From the NCBI GenBank assembly GCA_017402995.1, contig JAFQOV010000025.1, positions 1 to 64,000 of the forward strand: a stretch of DNA of 64,000 nt. The letters run 5' to 3'. Positions 1 to 7,359 of this stretch are shown here, one piece after another. The number at the start of each line of letters is the position of its first letter. Positions within the stretch are counted from its first letter, which is position 1. Both the position numbers and the translations under genes were made by a program. The notes below the pieces were generated by a model. That model made no database searches. It saw only the letters and a program-made list of their open reading frames with translations, and was not told the origin of the DNA. The stretch comes from Candidatus Gastranaerophilales bacterium (GTDB lineage Bacteria; Cyanobacteriota; Vampirovibrionia; Gastranaerophilales; Gastranaerophilaceae).

Positions 1-351
1 AAACAAATTTTGTAAGAAATTTCTGCACTAAGTCGCTGTCCAATTGTTGTTTCTTAAAAAAATCAACAGGTATTTGTCGTTTGTATTTGGTATCAATTAT
101 TATTGGTTGAAGTTCATTATTGAAGTTAAGACTTTGTTTGAGTAAACTCTATCTTTTTTCAACATTACAATTGATAGATTGATATTCTATTTTCAATGTG
201 CAAGTTAAAACTTGTTTGTTGGAACTTGGTCCAAAATTTTATGAAATGGGCAAAAAAAAATCGTTGTTCTTCGTGCCGTATTTTCTAGGTTATCACGTAA
301 ATTTAAATTGTCAAACAATATTTTTAAAGTACGCCACTTGGTGTAAATCAC
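1..351 (-). pseudogene. Decayed fragment, possibly of a McrC/PD-(D/E)XK-type restriction protein
   Basis: On the minus strand the region reads as protein-like sequence in broken frames. A GTG-started stretch at 351-208 reads MIYTKWRTLKILFDNLNLRD and continues for about 48 residues to a stop. A second frame then gives KIEYQSIN... up to a TAG near 150. The same frame continues after the TAG to the window edge with QPIIIDTKYKRQIPVDFF. The IIDTKYK string resembles the D-x-K catalytic strand of PD-(D/E)XK nucleases such as McrC; this is a family resemblance, not proof. At least one stop and one frameshift would have to be repaired, so I call it a remnant. It runs off the left edge, so its 3' part is unseen. 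It could also be chance coding potential in AT-rich DNA. Confidence 0.35.
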
Positions 352-440
352 TCAAGCTATATTATGATAAAACATCAAAATTTTTTTGCAAGCGTTTTTT
401 TAAAATTTTTTTTGATTTTTGTAATAATTTTTAATATTTT

Positions 441-932
441 TTATTCAACTTGATATTCTTCCCAAGCTGAACCAATCAAATCGCGCTCTCTGACACGTTT
501 TGCTTCTTTCACCCAAAGGTCTGAATGTTTGATATGAATTTCAAAACAAGAAGCACAATGGGAACAATATGCGCTAATACAAGATGGGAAATTATATTTT
601 GATTCATAAGAAAAATCAAGCGCATAGTCTTCGGGGTTTTTTAAATATCTTGGTGAGAAATTTAACCTAATTTTTACCGGAACAAGCTCAACCTTTCGGC
701 ATCTTGGACATCTTCTAACAGTAAAATATCGAGCTAAAAGCAAACCTTCTTTTTCATCACAAGATTTAAAATTGTTTGCCAAATTAACAACCGTCAAAAA
801 AGTTTCATTTTCATATTTATTATTGCAATACGGATTAATCTGAGAAATCCCGATTACTTCAAAATTTTCAATCGGCACTTCCTTGATATCGTAAGCTTGA
901 ACTTTTGTTTTTGGCAACAAAAAATTTAACAT
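441..932 (-). CDS. Zinc-ribbon-like hypothetical protein (163 aa)
   Basis: I do not recognise the family. Two CXXC pairs are visible: CPRC at about residues 94-97 and CSHC at about 123-126, with a further Cys three residues later. Together they would suit a single bound zinc ion. The N-terminal half contains a predicted beta-rich stretch, and there is no signal peptide or membrane segment, so it is probably cytosolic. A good Shine-Dalgarno stretch (AAAGGGAAAG) precedes the ATG. It is followed by the decayed fragment at the window edge and preceded by pheA on the same strand with a 57-bp gap, so it may be cotranscribed with smpB-pheA. Function unknown. Confidence 0.75.
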   Translation of the reverse strand: MLNFLLPKTKVQAYDIKEVPIENFEVIGISQINPYCNNKYENETFLTVVNLANNFKSCDEKEGLLLARYFTVRRCPRCRKVELVPVKIRLNFSPRYLKNPEDYALDFSYESKYNFPSCISAYCSHCASCFEIHIKHSDLWVKEAKRVRERDLIGSAWEEYQVE

Positions 933-989
933 TGTCTTTCCCTTTGCATATATAATATATGATTTTTAATTTTTAAACAATTTGTTAAT

Positions 990-1811
990 TTAATTTAAAA
1001 AACGAGAATAGCTTCCTAAATATTTATAAAAATTGCATTCTTGTTTAATTTCACGCAAAGCTTCATTATCAGATGAAAGTCCACTGTCGACATCTGCAAA
1101 GAAATTATATTCACCAAAAACTTTTTTAGAAGGACGCGATTCAAGATAGAGCAAATTTAAATTATGTTTTTTGAAGATTTCTAAAATTTTTAATAATGCG
1201 CCAGATTCATTTTTAGTATTAAAAACTATTGATGTACGCTCTTTTTGCCCTAAAATCATTTCTGTTTTAGAAGCTAAAACAAAGCGTGTGATATTATCTT
1301 TGATATCTCCAATATTTTCATCAATAATATTATAGCCAAGCTTATGAGCCAAAGCTTTTGAAACAATCGCAGCAAAAGTTTCATCTTTTTCTTTTAACAT
1401 CTCGCCAGATAAAGCAGTAGACGACGTTTCAGTGAGATTAATGTTTTCATTAAAATTTAAAGTAATATATTTTGAACACTGCGCAAGAGCTTGCGGGTGA
1501 GAAAGAATATTTTTAATATCTTCCTTTTTGCCTTTTGAAATAAGGCAATGTTCAATTTTAATATCAATTTCTGCTTGAATTTTAACATCAGTTAAAAACA
1601 AATTATCGATTGTTGGACGCACAATGCCTTCAATTGAATTTTCAACAGGTAAAACAGCGCAAGAAGAAGAGTCGGAATTTAAAATTTCAATAATTTTTGG
1701 AATTGTAGAAATTGCAACAAGTTCATGTTCTTGTCCTAAAATTTCATTTGCCTTATTTGCACATTGCTCGCTATATGTACCTTTTGGACCAAGAAAATAT
1801 ATTTTTTTCAA
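990..1811 (-). CDS. pheA: Prephenate dehydratase (273 aa)
   Basis: Converts prephenate to phenylpyruvate in phenylalanine synthesis. The start YFLGPKGTYSEQ is the classical first strand of the PDT domain (residues 1-185). The catalytic N-x-TRF motif appears as DNITRFVLAS near 170-180. A C-terminal ACT domain (about 195-273) carries the ESRPSK signature of the Phe-binding site, so feedback inhibition by phenylalanine is expected. Length is normal for a monofunctional bacterial enzyme with no chorismate mutase domain. The start codon abuts the smpB stop directly, so the two genes are an operon. Confidence 0.95.
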   Translation of the reverse strand: MKKIYFLGPKGTYSEQCANKANEILGQEHELVAISTIPKIIEILNSDSSSCAVLPVENSIEGIVRPTIDNLFLTDVKIQAEIDIKIEHCLISKGKKEDIKNILSHPQALAQCSKYITLNFNENINLTETSSTALSGEMLKEKDETFAAIVSKALAHKLGYNIIDENIGDIKDNITRFVLASKTEMILGQKERTSIVFNTKNESGALLKILEIFKKHNLNLLYLESRPSKKVFGEYNFFADVDSGLSSDNEALREIKQECNFYKYLGSYSRFLN

Positions 1812-2273
1812 TTATCTACTCCTTTGAATATCGCGCTCGGTATCTTTTTTCTTTAAAGTTTCTCTTTTGTCGTAAAGTTTTTTACCCTTTGCAAGCGCAA
1901 TTTCAACCTTTACCCAACGAGAAGAAAAATACATTTTTGTTGGAACGATAGTATATTTTTCTTGTTTAACTTTGTTTAAAATTTTCAAAATTTCTTTTTT
2001 ATTTAATAACAATTTTCTATCGCGACGCTCTTCGTGGTTGTTTATGTTTCCAAATTTATATGGAGCAATATGGCAATTAATCAAAGTCGCCTCGAGATTA
2101 TCCGAAATTTTTACATAACAATCTGTCAAATTTGCCCCATTGTTGCGGATAGATTTAATTTCTGTACCCAAAAGAGCAATCCCTGCCTCGAATTTATCAA
2201 ACAAATGATAATCAAAATAGGCTTTTTTGTTTGATGAAATGAGCTTAGATGTGTTATTTTTTTCATTTTTCAT
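1812..2273 (-). CDS. smpB: SsrA-binding protein SmpB (153 aa)
   Basis: RNA-binding partner of tmRNA in trans-translation and ribosome rescue. Family hallmarks are clear: NKKAYFDYHLFDKFEAG at the start, GTEIKSIR, the IAPYKFGN loop, KLLLNKKEI, and a basic C-terminal tail ending in RDIQRSR, which inserts into the mRNA channel. No tmRNA gene is visible in this window. The ATG has no Shine-Dalgarno sequence; instead a TATACT hexamer lies exactly 6 nt upstream (2280-2285), so the transcript is probably leaderless. It is divergent from the sensor kinase with only 45 bp between the two starts. Confidence 0.96.
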   Translation of the reverse strand: MKNEKNNTSKLISSNKKAYFDYHLFDKFEAGIALLGTEIKSIRNNGANLTDCYVKISDNLEATLINCHIAPYKFGNINNHEERRDRKLLLNKKEILKILNKVKQEKYTIVPTKMYFSSRWVKVEIALAKGKKLYDKRETLKKKDTERDIQRSR

Positions 2274-2279
2274 ATAATT

Positions 2280-2285
2280 AGTATA
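2280..2285 (-). promoter_or_regulatory. -10 hexamer of smpB, leaderless arrangement
   Basis: On the minus strand TATACT is followed by six nucleotides and then the smpB ATG. Transcription normally begins 6-7 nt after the -10 box, so the mRNA should start at or next to the A of the ATG. No Shine-Dalgarno sequence is present. Confidence 0.55.
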
Positions 2286-2303
2286 CTCTAAAAATTTATA
2301 TTA

Positions 2304-2312
2304 TGTTACAAT
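2304..2312 (+). promoter_or_regulatory. Extended -10 promoter of the sensor kinase, leaderless arrangement
   Basis: TG-T-TACAAT forms an extended -10 element ending at 2312; the kinase ATG is at 2319, a 6-nt gap. No ribosome binding site fits in that gap. Confidence 0.55.
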
Positions 2313-2318
2313 CTCATT

Positions 2319-4394
2319 ATGAAGAAAAAATTTAATATAGATTTAACCACACAAAACAAATTAATTATCCTCGCATTGGTTATTTCTACAAGTTTAATTG
2401 TCGCAATTTCTTTTTGGGCAGTTAACAAAATCAAGATAGAATTAGATGAAAGTTACAGAAGTTTCGGACAACTTTTAACCAAAACACTTGCTGTGCAAAA
2501 TTTTGAAATCACACAAAGTTCAACTTCGACAACCGCAAAAAACTTTTTAAAAGCACACGTCAATTCAATTCTTTCTTCAACAAATGATATTTCCTATATC
2601 ACCTTTAAAAATAAAAATGGTGATGTTTTATATACAACAATTGAAAACTACAAAAAAAGAGCACAAAAAGCAGACACAAATATTTCATCTCCAATGAAAG
2701 ATTCAAACGGCAAAATCGTTGGCGCGGTTGAGGTTGGTTTATCTGCAGATTTAGCAAAAAATGTCACAACGACGACAAAAAACTCCATGCTCACAGTTTT
2801 TTCAACAGTTTGGCTTGTTTTCACCCTTGTCATCTTAGGAAATGCTTTTTTAATCAGGCGCGAATTAACTCTTTTACATCATGGTGTTAAAGAAATTGAA
2901 CACGGCAAGTTTGGAACAGTTTTGGATTATAACCAAGCTTCTGGCGAAATCAAAGAACTTTTTGATGCGTTTAATGATATGTCTAAAAAACTACACAATT
3001 ACGAAGAGCAAAACGTTGACCAATTGACCCTTGAGCGCAACAAAATGGAAGCGGTTTTAATGTCTATCGCAAATGGGGTTGTCGTTTGTGATAATTACGA
3101 TAAAATTTCTTTAATTAACTCTGCTGCGCAAAAAATCTTGAACACTCCAGAGAAAAAGCTTTTGAATACATCAATTCAAAACTATTGCGATACGACTGGC
3201 GAACTTTGTTTTAAAGAAAAAATTTCAATCTTTAAAAACACCCCACTTGATGTCATTGAGAAAAAACCACTTGAATTTAATATTAATGTCGATAAAAGAA
3301 TTATCAAATCAATTATTTCGCCAATGTATTCAAAAATGCACGATTATCTTGGCTATATCATTGTTTTAATTGATGTGACAAAAGAGGCAGAAGTCGACAA
3401 ATTAAAAGACGATTTCATTTCAAATGTATCTCATGAGCTTCGCACACCTGTTACAATTTTAAGCTCATATGCTGACACATTATATAATTACGGGCAAGAT
3501 TTTAATTTTGAAGAACAAAAAGAATTTATTGGAACAATTAATTCCGAAGTAATTCGATTAAACAAAATGGTGAATGATATTCTTGATTTTTCACGCTTGC
3601 AAACAGACGTTAAGCTTGAAAAAGAAGTTCAAGACATTTCTGAAACTATTGATAAAATCACACAAAGCCACAAAGTTTTGGCAGATGAAAAAAATATTTC
3701 AATTACAGTTATTAAAGAAGATAATCTTCCACAAATTTCATATAATGCTCAAAGCATTGAGCGCGTTATCAGTAACTTAATCACAAATGCGATTAAATAT
3801 TCACCTGAAAATTCAAGAATTAAAATCAGAGCAGAAATTGCAAACAATCCAAAATATCTTGAAGTTGCAGTCGAAGATAACGGCATGGGAATTGCGCCAG
3901 AACATCAAAAAATGATTTTTGAAAGATTTTACCGTATTGAAAACCAAGTGCACACCGTTAAAGGCACAGGACTTGGTTTGCACCTTGTTAAGAAAACTAT
4001 TGAAGATCACCACAAAGGACAGATTTTTGTTAAATCAAAATTAAATGAAGGTTCAACTTTTAGTTTTTGGTTGCCAATAGATGAAAATATTGTAAAAAAT
4101 TCAGCTAAGAATGAAACAAAAGAAAAAGTTGCCACTAAAGCTGAAGAACCAAGCCAAAACGGAACTTATCAAGAATATAAAATTGAAAAATTAGAAGATT
4201 ATACGCAAAAAGCAGAATTTGATGCCGGCTTTGTTGGCATTGAAAAAGAAGAAAAACAAGAAGACACCCCCATTGAATTTGATTTTGATGAAGTTGAGGC
4301 AAAAGAAGAAAAAATGTTAATTAAGACGCCATCAACTCTTGAAGAAGAAAAAGATAATAATGGCTGGGAAATTAGCTTCGAAGTAAGAGACTAA
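2319..4394 (+). CDS. Membrane sensor histidine kinase, HAMP-PAS-HisKA-HATPase (691 aa)
   Basis: Two membrane helices (about 14-34 and 152-176) bracket a periplasmic sensor region of about 115 residues. A HAMP linker (about 176-228), a PAS-like domain (about 235-355) and the HisKA dimerisation helix follow. The phosphoacceptor is His372 in FISNVSHELRTP. The HATPase domain shows the N box (NLITNAIKYSPE), G1 (DNGMGI) and G2 (GTGLGLHLV). The architecture matches the PhoR/WalK/ResE class. A roughly 95-residue Glu/Lys-rich tail after residue 595 is unusual and looks disordered. No response regulator gene lies nearby, so it is an orphan here. It is followed by a GC-rich repeat block. Confidence 0.93.
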   Translation: MKKKFNIDLTTQNKLIILALVISTSLIVAISFWAVNKIKIELDESYRSFGQLLTKTLAVQNFEITQSSTSTTAKNFLKAHVNSILSSTNDISYITFKNKNGDVLYTTIENYKKRAQKADTNISSPMKDSNGKIVGAVEVGLSADLAKNVTTTTKNSMLTVFSTVWLVFTLVILGNAFLIRRELTLLHHGVKEIEHGKFGTVLDYNQASGEIKELFDAFNDMSKKLHNYEEQNVDQLTLERNKMEAVLMSIANGVVVCDNYDKISLINSAAQKILNTPEKKLLNTSIQNYCDTTGELCFKEKISIFKNTPLDVIEKKPLEFNINVDKRIIKSIISPMYSKMHDYLGYIIVLIDVTKEAEVDKLKDDFISNVSHELRTPVTILSSYADTLYNYGQDFNFEEQKEFIGTINSEVIRLNKMVNDILDFSRLQTDVKLEKEVQDISETIDKITQSHKVLADEKNISITVIKEDNLPQISYNAQSIERVISNLITNAIKYSPENSRIKIRAEIANNPKYLEVAVEDNGMGIAPEHQKMIFERFYRIENQVHTVKGTGLGLHLVKKTIEDHHKGQIFVKSKLNEGSTFSFWLPIDENIVKNSAKNETKEKVATKAEEPSQNGTYQEYKIEKLEDYTQKAEFDAGFVGIEKEEKQEDTPIEFDFDEVEAKEEKMLIKTPSTLEEEKDNNGWEISFEVRD

Positions 4395-4720
4395 AAGCGA
4401 TAGCCGTGTGTGAAGCTAAAATGGCAAACGAAGAGTTTGGCATTTTTAGCGAAACCAATCGATTGCGACGTAGGATAATTGAGGCTGCGAGGCGACTAAG
4501 CCGAGCAAAGCCGAAATACCCACAGGAGCAAAAGCGATAGCCGTGTGTGAAGCGAACCCGAGCAAAGCGAATTGTGACGCGACGCGTCCAATGAGCAAAG
4601 TGAGGGCAATAGGTGTGCGAAGCGCGACGGCAGCCGCGTTGAGCTGGTGCCGAGCGCGTAGTCCGTTCCATAGCGACGTTTCAAATTCTTGCCGAAGGCG
4701 AATTTGACAGGAGCAAAAGC
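4395..4720. repeat. GC-rich block of hairpin elements (two units)
   Basis: This is non-coding DNA, visibly much richer in GC than its surroundings. The string AGCGATAGCCGTGTGTGAAGC occurs twice (near 4396 and 4533). Two units of the form GCGACGT ... CAGGAGC are seen at 4465-4529 and 4673-4714. The second encloses a stem made of TCAAATTC and GAATTTGA. A long hairpin with stem GCTAAAA...CAAAC / GTTTGGCATTTTTAGC precedes the first unit. Positions 4611-4670 are repeated exactly at 5277-5336. Positions 4567-4598 recur inverted at 5529-5560. Arginine-rich ORFs through the block are artefacts of its composition. Confidence 0.85.
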
Positions 4721-4788
4721 GCAAGCCCGTGGCAATCTTGATAGAAACTTAACAAGATTGCTTCGTCACTACGTTCCTCGCAATGACA
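4721..4788 (-). repeat. Interspersed palindromic repeat of the CHCEERSDEA type
   Basis: Read on the minus strand the sequence starts TCATTGCGAGGAACG and its spurious translation contains CHCEERSDEAI. That peptide appears in mis-annotated ORFs of many unrelated bacterial genomes and marks a known kind of interspersed palindromic repeat. The core inverted repeat here is CAATCTTG ... CAAGATTG. It sits directly after the hairpin-element block and before a terminator. Confidence 0.7.
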
Positions 4789-4804
4789 AAAGAAAACAAA
4801 AAAT

Positions 4805-4831
4805 AAAAAGGCAGAAACTTTCTGCCTTTTT
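4805..4831. terminator. Bidirectional rho-independent terminator
   Basis: An AAAAAGGCAGA / TCTGCCTTTTT stem with a short loop has T runs on both sides. It separates the sensor kinase and repeat block (+) from the convergent HEAT-repeat gene (-). Confidence 0.85.
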
Positions 4832-4852
4832 ATGATATACGAGTTTGAAATT

Positions 4853-5140
4853 TTAGATTTCAGATAATAAATAGTCAGCAATCCATTGGCATTCTTTGTC
4901 TTGTGCCAACTCTTTTAAAGGTTCAATTGAGCTTTCACCAATTCTAATCAAGCTCATTGCAACGATACCTCTTTGCAAGCCTTTTAAATTTTTTAATCTT
5001 TCAACTAAGGCTCTAACAACTTTTGAACCCATTGCAACAATTGAATTTTCAACATCATTTTTATTTGTTGCGTCAACGTCTGCTAATAAATAATCTAAAG
5101 TTTCGATTGTGTTTGTGTTTGAGTTCAATACCGCTTGCAT
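4853..5140 (-). CDS. Small HEAT-repeat-like protein (95 aa)
   Basis: The protein is a short all-helical solenoid with about two HEAT-like units. The pattern ALVERLKN...GLQRGIVAMSLIRIGESSIEPLKEL is typical: a helix pair ending in an IGESSIEPL turn, as in PBS-lyase/HEAT repeats. Such small proteins usually act as protein-binding modules; no partner can be inferred. There is no signal peptide. A Shine-Dalgarno AAAGAGG and a TATACT -10 box lie upstream. Hairpin-element blocks flank the gene on both sides, which suggests the gene and repeats may have been rearranged together. Confidence 0.75.
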   Translation of the reverse strand: MQAVLNSNTNTIETLDYLLADVDATNKNDVENSIVAMGSKVVRALVERLKNLKGLQRGIVAMSLIRIGESSIEPLKELAQDKECQWIADYLLSEI

Positions 5141-5240
5141 AAAAAACCTCTTTGCCTTCTAACTTTTTAAAGTATACACAAAAAAAATCGAAAAACTCGA
5201 AATCCTTATACAATCTTTATATCAAAAATCAAGTGAGCTT

Positions 5241-5574
5241 AGTTATGCTTAACTTAGCGAACGCAGATTTTTGCAAAGGTGTGCGAAGCGCGACGGCAGC
5301 CGCGTTGAGCTGGTGCCGAGCGCGTAGTCCGTTCCAAGCCGCCGTTGCGACTGAAGCGCAAGCGCGAAAGGAGCGAAGAAATCTTTGATTTCACAGGCGG
5401 AAAACACGAGCGCAGCGAAACTTAGTGCGCTTGTGCGCACTTGTTGAGCAAGCAAACGGGTACGGTTTCGCTCTGTTCGCCAAAGCTCAACGCTTTGCCG
5501 TCACGAGCTCACACACCATGGCGTTTGCTTGCTCATTGGACGCGTCGCGTCACAATTCGCTGCGCAAACGATAA
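5241..5574. repeat. GC-rich block of hairpin elements
   Basis: This non-coding block contains an exact 60-bp copy (5277-5336) of 4611-4670 and an inverted 32-bp copy (5529-5560) of 4567-4598. Local hairpins are dense: TGAGCAAGCAAACG at 5445-5458 pairs with 5522-5535, GTGCGC pairs with GCGCAC around 5425-5440, and CAAAGC pairs with GCTTTG near 5490. A GCGAC...AGGAGC unit (5347-5374) is followed by the hairpin GAAATC-TTT-GATTTC, which also occurs in the groES-groEL spacer. The block lies between the ends of pnp and the start region of the HEAT gene. I see no gene in it. Confidence 0.85.
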
Positions 5575-6384
5575 TTAAATTCTTTCTAAAATCTTCATCA
5601 GCAAACTTGAAAGCTTACCCCCAGCAAACTTTCCACAATCAAGAACTTCTTGATGAGACAATTTAGCCTCACCAACACCAGTCGCAAGGTTTGTCACCAT
5701 AGAAAAAGCTAAAACGTTCATTTTCAAATAATTCGCAACAATTGCCTCTGGCACTGTTGACATGCCAACAACATCTGCCCCAAGCATGTGATACATTTTC
5801 ACTTCGGCTTTTGTTTCATAGCTTGGACCACTAACGGCAAGATAAACGCCTTCTTTCAAATCGATATCTAATTCTTTTGCCGAATTTTTAGCAATGTCTC
5901 TTAAAAATTCATCATAAACTTCACTCATATCAGGAAATCTTTCACCCAAAGAGCTATCGTTTTTACCAATCAAAGGATTATCACCCATGAAATTAATATG
6001 GTCATTAATGAGCATGATATCGCCAACATTAAAATCATTTCTTGTTGCACCTGCCGCATTTGTTAAAATTAAGGTTTTAACACCCATTTTTTTAAAAACT
6101 TTGATTGGATAAGTCGCAACTTGAAGGCTGTTTCCTTCGTAAAAATGAAATCTGCCTTGCATTATCACACATTTTTTATTAAAAATTTCGCAAAATAATA
6201 ATTCCCCTTTATGACCATCAACATTTAATGAACCAAAATGAGGAATTTCATTATATTTAACACTTATGCCTTCTAGATTATCGCAAAACGAACCTAGCCC
6301 AGAGCCAAGAACAATTGCAACCTCAGGCGTAAAAAAATTTGTTTTTGAATTAAGAAAATCAAGTGTAGCTTGAATTTGCTGCAT
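5575..6384 (-). CDS. punA: Purine nucleoside phosphorylase, trimeric type (269 aa)
   Basis: Phosphorolysis of inosine/guanosine to free base plus ribose-1-phosphate in purine salvage. The phosphate-binding VLGSGLGSF motif near residue 26, GRFHFYEG near 78, TNAAGA near 112, and the purine-binding stretch ending GMSTVPE near 195 are diagnostic of the low-molecular-weight (PNP-I) family. Length is standard. The start follows the omega-like gene with a 10-bp gap, so the two are cotranscribed. The 3' end meets a hairpin-rich block with no ordinary terminator visible. Confidence 0.94.
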   Translation of the reverse strand: MQQIQATLDFLNSKTNFFTPEVAIVLGSGLGSFCDNLEGISVKYNEIPHFGSLNVDGHKGELLFCEIFNKKCVIMQGRFHFYEGNSLQVATYPIKVFKKMGVKTLILTNAAGATRNDFNVGDIMLINDHINFMGDNPLIGKNDSSLGERFPDMSEVYDEFLRDIAKNSAKELDIDLKEGVYLAVSGPSYETKAEVKMYHMLGADVVGMSTVPEAIVANYLKMNVLAFSMVTNLATGVGEAKLSHQEVLDCGKFAGGKLSSLLMKILERI

Positions 6385-6394
6385 AAAAAAGAGC

Positions 6395-6640
6395 TTATCC
6401 TACAAGACCGTCATCATCAGATTCAGATGCTTTAACCATAATCGCATGTTGAACGGGTTTTTCTTTTTTAACATTAGCGTCAAATGTAACATCAACATCA
6501 AAACCAAAATCATCTCTTGGTTTTTTCATTTGAGATTCATCAACCAATCTTTTTGCAAGTTCGATTAATTCATATACTAATTGATATCTGTTTGCTGCTT
6601 TTTCGTTTAAGTCCCATGCAGTTTTAGTAATTTGGCTCAT
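6395..6640 (-). CDS. rpoZ: RNA polymerase omega subunit-like protein (81 aa)
   Basis: The stretch AANRYQLVYELIELAKRLVDES resembles the NRYRITVQIAKRAKR helix of cyanobacterial omega subunits, and KPVQHAIMVKASES matches their VKPVIRAI segment. The central acidic linker (RDDFGFDVDV) is not typical. Omega binds beta' and helps polymerase assembly. The call rests on these two short motifs, so it is not certain. A clear AGGAGA ribosome binding site precedes the ATG. It is followed by punA in the same operon. Confidence 0.65.
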   Translation of the reverse strand: MSQITKTAWDLNEKAANRYQLVYELIELAKRLVDESQMKKPRDDFGFDVDVTFDANVKKEKPVQHAIMVKASESDDDGLVG

Positions 6641-6689
6641 AATTTTCTCCTATATTTTAATCTTACAAAGAAAAAATAATAAGTGCAAG

Positions 6690-7313
6690 TTATTTTATTT
6701 TTCGAGCAAGCACTTGAATGTCATCTATTTCAAACATAGGTGATGTTTCGGCACCATTTACATAATCCATTGCAAACATTGCAACAATTATCGCTTCAAG
6801 TGATGACGCGCTCAACATATTATCTGGCATTTGCGAAAAACCATATTTCAATTTCAACAATGATTGAAGATTTTTGCAATCGTGTGATGTTCGAGAAAGG
6901 AAATATGCGTTTAAACCATAGGATTGTCTTAATTGGTTAATTTCACACCTGATGATTGGAATATTTTTTTCTTTGATTTTTTTAAACGTTTCAAGGCATC
7001 TTTTTGAAATTCGATTTGTCCAATTGTCGCGGTTGACCTTGAAATAGTCAAAAAGAGGTTTGTAGTTTTTGGAATGTATTCTCCATTTGCCATCAAGCAT
7101 TTTATTATCATAAGCAACAGAAACAGCTACGATTGAATTTTTTAAATAGGGAGTTGTTTCAAAGAAATAGTCAATATCTTGGGCAAAAAAGAACTTGTCC
7201 AATAAAACAATATTTGAATTTCTATCTAAAACGCAAATCGAACTATCATAGTTTGATGAGTTTGATAAAGAAACGCCAATAAAAAAATTTTCTTTGCTTG
7301 ACAGACTCTGCAT
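6690..7313 (-). CDS. Hypothetical protein with RNase H-like/DUF429-like fold
   Basis: I chose the ATG at 7313 rather than an upstream TTG at 7349, because a TATACT -10 box sits 7 nt before it and the longer version would overlap the divergent promoter. The protein begins FFIGVSLSNSSNYDSSICVLD, then LKNSIVAVSVAYDNKML. Strand-turn-strand plus a later Asp/Val strand is the pattern of RNase H-like folds such as DUF429 putative nucleases. This is a weak structural guess. The gene is divergent from the ABC exporter with overlapping promoters. Confidence 0.6.
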   Translation of the reverse strand: MQSLSSKENFFIGVSLSNSSNYDSSICVLDRNSNIVLLDKFFFAQDIDYFFETTPYLKNSIVAVSVAYDNKMLDGKWRIHSKNYKPLFDYFKVNRDNWTNRISKRCLETFKKIKEKNIPIIRCEINQLRQSYGLNAYFLSRTSHDCKNLQSLLKLKYGFSQMPDNMLSASSLEAIIVAMFAMDYVNGAETSPMFEIDDIQVLARKIK

Positions 7314-7328
7314 AATTAAGAGTATAAT
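7298..7328 (+). promoter_or_regulatory. Sigma-70-type promoter of the ABC exporter
   Basis: TTGACA (7298-7303) and TATAAT (7323-7328) are separated by 19 bp. The transcript would start near 7335 and carry the AAGGAG at 7348-7353. The element overlaps the 5' end of the divergent gene, so the two transcripts may interfere. Confidence 0.65.
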
Positions 7329-7359
7329 TAAATATAAAACAATTTTCAAGGAGTTTATT

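Noticed and set aside
198-434. A 78-residue plus-strand reading frame
   Set aside because: It lies opposite the protein-like minus-strand fragment, has no ribosome binding site or promoter and is Phe/Lys-rich in an AT-rich gap.
4372-4735. Several overlapping Arg/Ser/Ala-rich reading frames on the minus strand, plus similar ones near 5152-5455 and 58210-58650
   Set aside because: They lie in the GC-rich hairpin blocks, overlap each other in different frames, and have a composition unlike any protein; they result from stop-poor GC-rich DNA.
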